A stretch of DNA of 19,322 nt, taken from NCBI GenBank assembly GCA_016295665.1, contig JAEDKS010000024.1, forward strand, positions 1-19,322, read 5' to 3'. The notes beneath the pieces are model-generated. The model was not told the origin of the DNA. It saw only the letters and a program-made list of their open reading frames with translations, and made no database searches. The position numbers were made by a program, and so were the translations under genes. Numbering within the stretch: the stretch's first letter is position 1; the number at the start of each line of letters is the position of its first letter. Source of the DNA: Clostridia bacterium (GTDB taxonomy: Bacteria; Bacillota; Clostridia; Christensenellales; Aristaeellaceae). Below are positions 13,178 to 19,322 of this stretch, piece by piece.

Positions 13178-14380
13178 ATGCTGAAAAAGATGCTTTGCCT
13201 GCTGACGGCGGCGCTGCTGCTGACCCTGTGTGTGCCCGTGCTGGCGGAGGAGGCCGCGGACGCGGATCCGCTGGGCTGGGAGGAGCTGCGCACCTGGGCG
13301 GAGGGCTGCCTGGAAAAGGCCCGGGGGAGCGAGCTGCTCAACGATCCCACGGAGGAGGTCTATCACACCGAGGACGGCTACGCCTTCGTGTACAGCTTCG
13401 CCACGCTGTACCTGGATACTCCGGCGCTGACGGAGGAGAGCGAGGTGCAGGCCATCGTGCTGTACACCTCCGAGATTGAGGGCCCGCGCGGCATCCGGGT
13501 GGACCGGTACGCGCAGGAGGTGCTCGCTGCCTATTATTCGGAGAACGACACGCTGGCGGGCACCCAGGACGCGGCGGTGCTGTACCTGCGGGACGATATG
13601 CCCGAGGGCGTGTACTGGGGCTGGGTGCAGCGGGACGGTCAGCGCATTCAGGTGATCGAGTACGCGGCCTGCGAGGCGCTGGAAACCGGCGGTGAGGGCT
13701 ATGCCAACGCCGGCGTCACCTACCTGCTGGAGGAGAACATGGTCTCCGCCATCCGGGTCTACGGCCTGAACGACCGGCTGGATGCCGACGCGCTGCTGGA
13801 TCGCTGCGCGGAGCTGGAGGCGGTGCAGGCGGAGAGCGGCTACACCCAGGTGCCCGCCAGCTATGTGGGCACGGATCTGACGGCCTTTGGCCCGGAGGAT
13901 CTGAGCTTCTCCGGACTGTCCTTCCCCGGAATGAGCGCGGAGCAGGCGGTGGCGATGCTGGGCAGGGCCCGGAGCGAGAGCTGGATGCAGGACGATGACG
14001 GCAGCTACATTCAGGTGCTGGCCTTCGACGGATGCGAGCTGACCTTCCGCTGCGATGAGAAAAAGGAGAACGCCCGCCTGGAGCTGCTGACAATCTTTGC
14101 CGACGCGCTGGAGGGCCCCCGTGGCCTTCGCGTGGGCGACAGCCTGCCGAGCGTGCTGAACCGCTTCCGCCACGGCGAGAACGAGTTTGACGACACGACA
14201 CGCACCGAGCTGCTCTACGGCGCCGAGAACGTGGCGCCCTGGGGCCTGGCGGAGTACGGTATGGACGGCACCACGCTGCTGCGCTACACCTGCGCCCTGG
14301 AGGACGGAACGGTGGTGCATCTGCTCTGCACCTTCGACCTGATGGAGCTGGATGAAGTGATGCTCTATCTGGAGGACTGA
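13178..14380 (+). CDS. Secreted protein of unknown function with internal duplication
   Basis: A 400-residue protein with a clear signal peptide (MLKKMLCLLTAALLLTLCVP, cleavage near VLA-EEA at about residue 24). The mature part is acidic and shows no recognised domain. Two segments look like related modules: one around residues 100-125 with a LYTSEIEGPRGIRVD block followed by a helix, and one around 305-330 with FADALEGPRGLRVGD followed by a helix. Both continue into 'tested' beta strands, suggesting two copies of one fold. The ATG at 13178 follows GGAGGG (13165-13170). It is followed after 50 bp by the giant repeat protein gene with no terminator between, so the two probably form an operon. 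I do not recognise a family and assign no function. Confidence 0.75.
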   Translation: MLKKMLCLLTAALLLTLCVPVLAEEAADADPLGWEELRTWAEGCLEKARGSELLNDPTEEVYHTEDGYAFVYSFATLYLDTPALTEESEVQAIVLYTSEIEGPRGIRVDRYAQEVLAAYYSENDTLAGTQDAAVLYLRDDMPEGVYWGWVQRDGQRIQVIEYAACEALETGGEGYANAGVTYLLEENMVSAIRVYGLNDRLDADALLDRCAELEAVQAESGYTQVPASYVGTDLTAFGPEDLSFSGLSFPGMSAEQAVAMLGRARSESWMQDDDGSYIQVLAFDGCELTFRCDEKKENARLELLTIFADALEGPRGLRVGDSLPSVLNRFRHGENEFDDTTRTELLYGAENVAPWGLAEYGMDGTTLLRYTCALEDGTVVHLLCTFDLMELDEVMLYLED

Positions 14381-14430
14381 GCCAAGGCCCGGGGCACAGA
14401 CGATAACCGATGCCGGAGAGGTGGATACCG

Positions 14431-17400
14431 ATGAAGATTGATTTATCATGCCCGATGGAGCTGTGGCGGAGCGAGCTGCCCACGGCGGAGTTTCCGGCCT
14501 GTCAGCTGACGCTGTACAACCTGAGCGACCTGCTGGTCACCTCCGTGGAGACCACGGTGCTGCTGCTGGATGACCAGGGTGCGGAGCAGACCCGGCTCGG
14601 CTTCCGGGCCCGGGATTTGAAGTGCGCGCCGGGCAAGACCTGCCGGGTGGCGGTGCCGGCGGACGGGCTGACCGCGGAGACCCTGCCCGCGTCCTGCGAG
14701 GTGCTGATTGAGAAAATCTGGTTTGACAACGGCTCCGTCTGGCGCCGGAACCGTGGCGCGCTGACCACCTACACCTCCAACGTGCTGCCCAAGGGCCGGG
14801 AGCTGGACAGGCTGCGGGCGCTGGCGGGAGACACGGCGGTGGGCTATCCGCAGCAGCAGGGAAACCTGTGGGTGTGCGTCTGCGGTCGGCCCAATCCCAT
14901 CAGCGAGCGGAGCTGCATCCGCTGCCACCGGGACTGGGAGACGGTGTTCCGTTGCTTCAACGAGGAGACCGTGAAGAACACCATCGAGCAGAAGGAATCC
15001 CAGCTGGATGCCCAGACGAAGGCGGTGCGGGAGAAGGCCTCGCAGAAGCAGGCGGAGCGTGAGAAGGAATACGACAGAAAGCGGAGGAAGCGCCGCATCG
15101 GCATCGGCATCGCCGCAGGCGTGGTGGCGGTGGCGGCGGCAGCCTATGGCGGCGTGTTCCACCTGATGCCCTATCTGCGCTACCAGGAGGCCGTCACCGC
15201 GCTGGAGGAGGGCCGCAGCAGCGAAGCCGAGGCGGTGTTCGCCGCCATGCCCGGCTACCGGGACGCGGACGCATACCTGCTTCAATGCCGCTATGCGCTG
15301 GCGGCGGAGGGGCTGGACACCGGCAGCGAGGACAGGCTGCTGGCGGCGGAGCAGGCCTTTGCCGCGCTGGGCGATTACGCCGACAGCGCGGAACAGGTGA
15401 AGAAGGCACGGTATCAGCGGGCCGGCGTGCTGCTGGAGGCGGGGAAGGTCGATGAGGCCGCCGCGCTCTTTGCCGCGCTGGGCGATTATCAGGACAGCGC
15501 CGCGCAGGTGACCCGGTGCGACTATCTGCGCGCACAGGCCCTGCTGGAGGCCAAAGACTACGAGGCGGCGGAGGCAGCCTTCGAGGCGCTGGGCGACTAT
15601 CAGGACAGCGCGGCGGGGCTGACGGAAGCCGTGTATCAGCTGGGCTGCCTGGCGCTGGCAGGCGGCGACGCGGAAACCGCCATTGAGCAGCTCTCCCGGG
15701 TGAGCAGCTACGGCGACGCCGAGGCGCTGCTGAAGCAGGCCTGGTATCAGCGGGGCACGGCGCTGAAGGTGGCGGGCGACACGGATGCCGCCGGTGAGGC
15801 CTTCCTGGCGGCGGGTGACTACAACGATGCCGCTGAGCAGGTGACGCTGTGCATCTACGACCCGGCAAAGGCCGCCATGGAGCGCGGCGACTATCTGACC
15901 GCCGCCGAGCTGCTGGCGCGAATCAAGGGCTACGGTGACGCCGAGGCGCTGTATCAGACCTGCCTGCTGGAGCAGGCGCGGAAGGCCATTCATGACCTGG
16001 AGTTCAACCTGGCGGGCACGCTGCTGGCACAGCTGCCGGAGGACTACCCGGGCGCCGGAGAGCTGCGGCAGGAGAGCCAGTACGGCGCGGCCCTCAATCT
16101 GATGAAGCAGGGCAGCTATCAGGCCGCTGCGGACGCCTTTGCGCAGCTGGGTGACTATGAGGACAGCGCGGCGCAGCTGCAGAAGGCCCGCTACCAGCAG
16201 GCGCTGGCGCTGCTGGAGGAGCTGGACGTGGACGGCGCCATCGCGCTGTTCGATGCGCTGGGCGACTATGAGGACAGCGTGGCACAGCTGCAGAAGGCCC
16301 GCTATCAGCAGGCGCAGCTGGCCCAGCGCTCCAACGAGCTGGAGAGGGCCGCAGCGCTGTACGAGGCGTTGGGCGACTACGAGGACAGCCGGGAGCAGCT
16401 GAGCAGCATCCGCTACACGCTGGCGGAGGCGCTGCTGAGCAGCGGCGACTATGACGCGGCAGCGGAGGCCTTCGCCGCGCTGGGCGACTATGAGGACAGC
16501 GCGGCGCGGGCCCTGGAGGTGCGCTACCATCAGGCGGAGCTGCTGGCGAACGCGGGCAGCGCGGACGCCGCCGCCGCGCTGTTTGAGACGCTGGGCGATT
16601 ATGCCGACAGCGCCGTGCGGGCCCTGGAGGTACGCTATCAGCAGGCGAAAAAGCTGGCGGAGGACGGAAGCACGGAGGACGCCATCGCCCTGTATGAGGC
16701 GCTGGGGGGCTATCAGGACAGCGCGGATCAGGCGCTGGCGCTGCGCTACTCCCTGGCGGCGGCGCTGGTGGCGGACGGGCTGACGGAGAAGGCCGCCGAA
16801 TCCTTCGAGGCGCTGAACGGCTTTGAGGACAGCGCGGAGCGGGCGCTGGCGCTGCGCTATGCCCTGGCGCAGGCGCTGATGGAAAGCGGCGATGAGGAGG
16901 GCGCAGCGGCGGCCTTTGCGGCGCTGGGCGACTACTCCGACAGCGCGGCGCAGGCACAGGCGATGAGCTACGCCCACGCGGGAGAGCTGCTGGATAGCGG
17001 CAGCGTGGAGGAGGCGCGGGCCCTGTATGTGGAGCTGGGCGATTATGCCCGGTCCGCCGACCGGGTTCGGGACTGTGACCTGGCTCTGGCGGCGCGGATG
17101 GCGGAGCGCGGTGATCTGACCGGCGCCATCGCGGCCTACGAAGCGCTGGGCGATTACGGCGATGCCGCCGGGCAGGCGCTGCGCTATCGTCTGGGTCAGC
17201 AGCACGCGGAGGCGGGCGAGCTGGCGGAGGCCATTGGGATTTTCGAGGCGCTGGGCGACTACGGCGACGCCGCCACACAGGCGCTGGCACTGCACTACCA
17301 GCTGGGCCGTCAGCACGCGGAGGCGGGTGACCTGACCGCTGCGGCAGCGGAATATCAGCTGGCGGGTGACTACGAGGATGCGGCGCGGCAGGCGGACATC

Positions 17401-18102
17401 TGCCTGGGCGTGTACCAGCGCCCGCTGGATCAGGCGAAGGCCGCGATGGCATCCGGTGACTACGCGGGCGCCGCTGCGGCGCTGTCCCAGGTGGATCTGG
17501 GCAACCTGCCGGAGCAGTATGCGGAGATGCCGGCCCTGTACGCGGAGGCCTGCGAGGCCGCCTGGCGCACCTTGGAGGATGCCGGAAGCCACGCGGAGGC
17601 TGCGAGCTTCGCGGAGAAGGCGCTGGAGCACGCCACGCCGGATGCGCAGGCGCAGCTCCTGGCGCTGCGGGCCGAGGCCTGCCGCGAGGAGGCGGAGCGC
17701 CTGCTGGCGCTGGGCATGGAAGCGGAGGCGCTGCCCTATCTGCTCCGTGCGCACGGACAGGAGGGCACGGAGCTGCTGATGAACCGCACCGGCTGGAAGC
17801 TGCTATCGACCTGGCAGTCCGCCGACGGACACACCTTCGTGTTCAATCCGGACGGCACCGCCGTGCTGGACGGCGAGCGCCTGTTCTACGCGCTGGACGG
17901 CTACACCGTGCTGCTGGGCGCGAAGCCGGAGCAGCTGACCGCCGGTCTGAAGCTGGCCTATGTCACCGCCGACCGGCTGGCCCTGCGGGATGTGCGCGGC
18001 GACGAAGCCGTCACCCTGACCATGGAATGGGTCGGTCTCTGCGAGCTTGAGCCGCTGCCGGAGGCCACCGTGACCCTGGGCGCCATGACCGACGCGGAAT
18101 GA
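14431..18102 (+). CDS. Giant single-pass membrane protein: zinc ribbon, TM helix, ~20 TPR-like repeats, lipocalin-like C-terminus
   Basis: A 1223-residue protein. In order: an N-terminal beta domain (1-125); a zinc-ribbon-like WVCVCGRPNPISERSCIRC with C149, C151, C162 and C165; a charged coiled coil (about 180-220); a KRRKRR stretch and one transmembrane helix (223-245). Then come about 20 repeats of ~37 residues with a GDYxDS/A signature (residues about 275-1010), a helical stretch to about 1115, and a beta-rich, lipocalin-like end (1121-1215, WQSADGHTFVFNPDGTAVLDG). The positive stretch before the helix predicts the zinc ribbon in the cytoplasm and the repeats outside. The repeats are TPR/Sel1-like helical hairpins and probably bind other proteins. 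ATG 14431 follows GAGAGGTGG; an earlier in-frame ATG at 14410 lacks a site. It ends before a strong terminator. Function unknown; joint work with the upstream secreted protein is inferred from the operon. Confidence 0.8.
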   Translation: MKIDLSCPMELWRSELPTAEFPACQLTLYNLSDLLVTSVETTVLLLDDQGAEQTRLGFRARDLKCAPGKTCRVAVPADGLTAETLPASCEVLIEKIWFDNGSVWRRNRGALTTYTSNVLPKGRELDRLRALAGDTAVGYPQQQGNLWVCVCGRPNPISERSCIRCHRDWETVFRCFNEETVKNTIEQKESQLDAQTKAVREKASQKQAEREKEYDRKRRKRRIGIGIAAGVVAVAAAAYGGVFHLMPYLRYQEAVTALEEGRSSEAEAVFAAMPGYRDADAYLLQCRYALAAEGLDTGSEDRLLAAEQAFAALGDYADSAEQVKKARYQRAGVLLEAGKVDEAAALFAALGDYQDSAAQVTRCDYLRAQALLEAKDYEAAEAAFEALGDYQDSAAGLTEAVYQLGCLALAGGDAETAIEQLSRVSSYGDAEALLKQAWYQRGTALKVAGDTDAAGEAFLAAGDYNDAAEQVTLCIYDPAKAAMERGDYLTAAELLARIKGYGDAEALYQTCLLEQARKAIHDLEFNLAGTLLAQLPEDYPGAGELRQESQYGAALNLMKQGSYQAAADAFAQLGDYEDSAAQLQKARYQQALALLEELDVDGAIALFDALGDYEDSVAQLQKARYQQAQLAQRSNELERAAALYEALGDYEDSREQLSSIRYTLAEALLSSGDYDAAAEAFAALGDYEDSAARALEVRYHQAELLANAGSADAAAALFETLGDYADSAVRALEVRYQQAKKLAEDGSTEDAIALYEALGGYQDSADQALALRYSLAAALVADGLTEKAAESFEALNGFEDSAERALALRYALAQALMESGDEEGAAAAFAALGDYSDSAAQAQAMSYAHAGELLDSGSVEEARALYVELGDYARSADRVRDCDLALAARMAERGDLTGAIAAYEALGDYGDAAGQALRYRLGQQHAEAGELAEAIGIFEALGDYGDAATQALALHYQLGRQHAEAGDLTAAAAEYQLAGDYEDAARQADICLGVYQRPLDQAKAAMASGDYAGAAAALSQVDLGNLPEQYAEMPALYAEACEAAWRTLEDAGSHAEAASFAEKALEHATPDAQAQLLALRAEACREEAERLLALGMEAEALPYLLRAHGQEGTELLMNRTGWKLLSTWQSADGHTFVFNPDGTAVLDGERLFYALDGYTVLLGAKPEQLTAGLKLAYVTADRLALRDVRGDEAVTLTMEWVGLCELEPLPEATVTLGAMTDAE
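15253..17415 (+). repeat. About 20 tandem ~111-bp coding repeats (GDYxDS units)
   Basis: The repeat region of the membrane protein. Signature positions run from GYRDA (residue 275) to GDYEDA (residue 979). Typical units are 37 residues, as between residues 314 and 351. Most units are diverged at DNA level. Those at 16148-16205 and 16258-16314 differ at only a few bases, pointing to recent duplication or gene conversion. A few units (SSYGDA, EDYPGA, NGFEDS, GDYARS) have drifted from the signature. Confidence 0.9.
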
Positions 18103-18125
18103 GCGCAGACTGCACAGAAGCACTC

Positions 18126-18156
18126 GGCAGAGAGGGGGCTCCCTTCTCTGCCTTTT
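18126..18156 (+). terminator. Terminator after the repeat-protein operon
   Basis: GGCAGAGAGGG pairs with CCCTTCTCTGCC (one bulged base) between 18126 and 18152, followed by TTTT at 18153-18156. It lies 24 bp after the stop codon. Confidence 0.85.
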
Positions 18157-18190
18157 CCCTGCTTCCGGCGCGCCGGGTCGACTTTCCCGA

Positions 18191-18219
18191 TTGACGCCGC
18201 CGGGGTTGCGTGCTATCCT
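18191..18219 (+). promoter_or_regulatory. Sigma-A promoter of the GH31 gene
   Basis: TTGACG (18191-18196), a 17-bp spacer and TATCCT (18214-18219), with an extended -10 TG at 18211-18212. Predicted start near 18226, leaving a leader of about 68 nt. No recognisable CRE box or other operator was seen. Confidence 0.82.
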
Positions 18220-18293
18220 TATGGGGAAAAGCCCGCAAGCCCGGTGTCCGGAGGCCCTCCGCCGTAGGGCTGACATCTGAGGAGGAATCACGC

Positions 18294-19322
18294 ATGGGAC
18301 GTATTGCAGAAAAATACCGCTACCCCGTCACCCCGGAGTGTGATCCGGGGGCCGTCGTACAGGGGCCGGATTACCGCTTCACGGTGCTGACGCCCTCGCT
18401 CATCCGGGCGGAGTACCACGCGGACGGCTGCTTTGAGGATCGCGCCACGCAGGTGGTGGTCAACCGTCGCTTTCCCGTGCCGGCGTTCACCGTGGAGCGA
18501 ACCGGTCATACGCTGCGCATCCTGACCGACGAGGTGGAGCTGTGCTACGCCGGCGGCCCCTTCACCGGGAGCAGCCTGCTGCTGCGTCTCAGGGCCTACC
18601 GTCAGGACTGGCACTGGGGTGACCAGACGCCGGTGCTGCCCGGCACCACTCGCACGCTGGACGAGGTGAACGGCGCCTGTCCCCTGCAGCCGAGCATTCT
18701 CTCCGCGCACAGCGTGGCGGTGCTGGACGACAGCGCCTCGCTGATTCTGGCGGATGACGGCTGGGTGGAGCCGCGCACCGCCGCCGGAACGGACGCCTAC
18801 CTGTTCTGTCACCGTCACCGCTATCTGGACGCGCTGAAGGACTACTGCGACCTGACCGGTCATATTCCGCTGCTGCCACGGTTTGCCCTCGGCAACTGGT
18901 GGAGCCGGTACCACGCCTACACCCAGGAGGAATACACACAGCTCATGGCCCGCTTCCGCTCCGAGGGCATCCCATTCTCGGTGGCGGTCATTGACATGGA
19001 CTGGCACAAGGTGCACATCGACCGGAAATACGGCACCGGCTGGACAGGCTTCAGCTGGAACCCGGAGCTCTTTCCGGATCACCGCGCCCTGCTGAAGCAC
19101 CTGCGCGAGGAGGGGCTGGCTGTCACGCTGAACCTCCACCCCGCCGAGGGCTTCAGCGCACACGAGGACTGCTACCCGGAGATGGCGCGGCGCATGGGCA
19201 TTGATCCGGCGTCGGAGCAGAACATCCCCTTTGATGTGACCAATCCCCGGCTGCTGGAGCATTACTTTGATGCCGTGCTGCATCCTATGGAGCAGGAGGG
19301 CGTCTCCTTCTGGTGGATGGAC
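18294..19322 (+). CDS. GH31 family alpha-glycosidase, N-terminal part (3' end outside window)
   Basis: The first 343 residues of a glycoside hydrolase family 31 enzyme (alpha-glucosidase/alpha-xylosidase group), which release alpha-linked sugars. Residues 1-185 form the N-terminal beta domain. The barrel then begins with LPRFALGNWWSRYHAYTQEE (about 195-214), IPFSVAVIDMDWHKV (227-240), TGWTGFSWNPELFPD and VTLNLHPAEG. The last codons read FWWMD; in this family the Asp of WWMD is the catalytic nucleophile, so the sequence stops exactly there and the acid/base is outside. No signal peptide is present, so the enzyme is probably cytoplasmic and acts on imported oligosaccharides. ATG 18294 follows TGAGGAGGAA. 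Exact substrate specificity cannot be judged from this half. Confidence 0.93.
   Translation, partial: MGRIAEKYRYPVTPECDPGAVVQGPDYRFTVLTPSLIRAEYHADGCFEDRATQVVVNRRFPVPAFTVERTGHTLRILTDEVELCYAGGPFTGSSLLLRLRAYRQDWHWGDQTPVLPGTTRTLDEVNGACPLQPSILSAHSVAVLDDSASLILADDGWVEPRTAAGTDAYLFCHRHRYLDALKDYCDLTGHIPLLPRFALGNWWSRYHAYTQEEYTQLMARFRSEGIPFSVAVIDMDWHKVHIDRKYGTGWTGFSWNPELFPDHRALLKHLREEGLAVTLNLHPAEGFSAHEDCYPEMARRMGIDPASEQNIPFDVTNPRLLEHYFDAVLHPMEQEGVSFWWMD

Noticed and set aside
12872..14449. 525-codon minus-strand frame
   Set aside because: It is a shadow of the secreted protein gene and its promoter region; composition typical of antisense translation.
15253..17415. Regularly spaced repeats considered as a CRISPR array
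   Set aside because: The ~111-bp period is coding, units are diverged and in frame without spacers; there are no cas genes.
14446..17754. 1102-codon open frame on the minus strand opposite the repeat protein
   Set aside because: It mirrors the repeat protein frame, is rich in Arg/Gln/His as expected for antisense of GC-rich coding DNA, and has no family match or ribosome binding site.

Overview
The window reads as chromosomal DNA from a GC-rich, endospore-forming member of the Bacillota, most likely class Clostridia. The evidence is an intact SpoIVB sporulation protease, a Spo0A-like DNA-binding protein, a Clostridia-type Myb/SANT regulator, a DUF2975/YozG-type operon, AGGAGG-type ribosome binding sites, a Firmicutes-type LexA box in front of recA, and secreted SH3b and repeat proteins. 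I see no transposase, integrase, CRISPR array, tRNA or rRNA. Base composition looks even throughout. The high GC produces many long antisense shadow frames, which I have left out.

Left part (1-4735). The 3' end of a glycyl-tRNA synthetase converges on spoIVB across a strong hairpin. Divergent from spoIVB is a Nim/pyridoxamine-oxidase-like flavoprotein. An operon follows behind a near-consensus promoter and a palindrome: two tandem DUF2975-type membrane proteins, a YozG-like Xre regulator and, overlapping it by ATGA, a possible 34-residue membrane peptide. Convergent with this operon, and overlapping its end, is a Spo0A homologue. It keeps the Spo0A DNA-binding domain but has lost the phosphoacceptor and the other receiver-site residues.

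Middle (4736-8748). An orphan substrate-binding-like protein without a lipobox comes first, then a Myb/SANT-type DNA-binding protein, an AraC-family regulator with its own consensus promoter, and a fusion of a VOC (glyoxalase-like) domain to a cysteine-rich DUF3795-type domain. Tandem hairpins end this block.

Right part (8749-18102). On the minus strand, recA has a promoter overlapped by a LexA box and is followed with no visible terminator by a membrane dipeptidase. Beyond recA lies a block of exported proteins: a CHAP/papain-like putative lipoprotein, a four-SH3b secreted protein, a secreted protein of unknown function with an apparent internal duplication, and a 1223-residue membrane protein (zinc ribbon, one transmembrane helix, about 20 TPR-like repeats, lipocalin-like C-terminus). 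The window ends inside a GH31 alpha-glycosidase, exactly at its expected catalytic aspartate.

The points most worth a second look are the Spo0A-like protein that apparently cannot be phosphorylated, placed near spoIVB; the doubled DUF2975 operon with an antisense-nested micropeptide; and the exported gene pair ending in the giant repeat protein.
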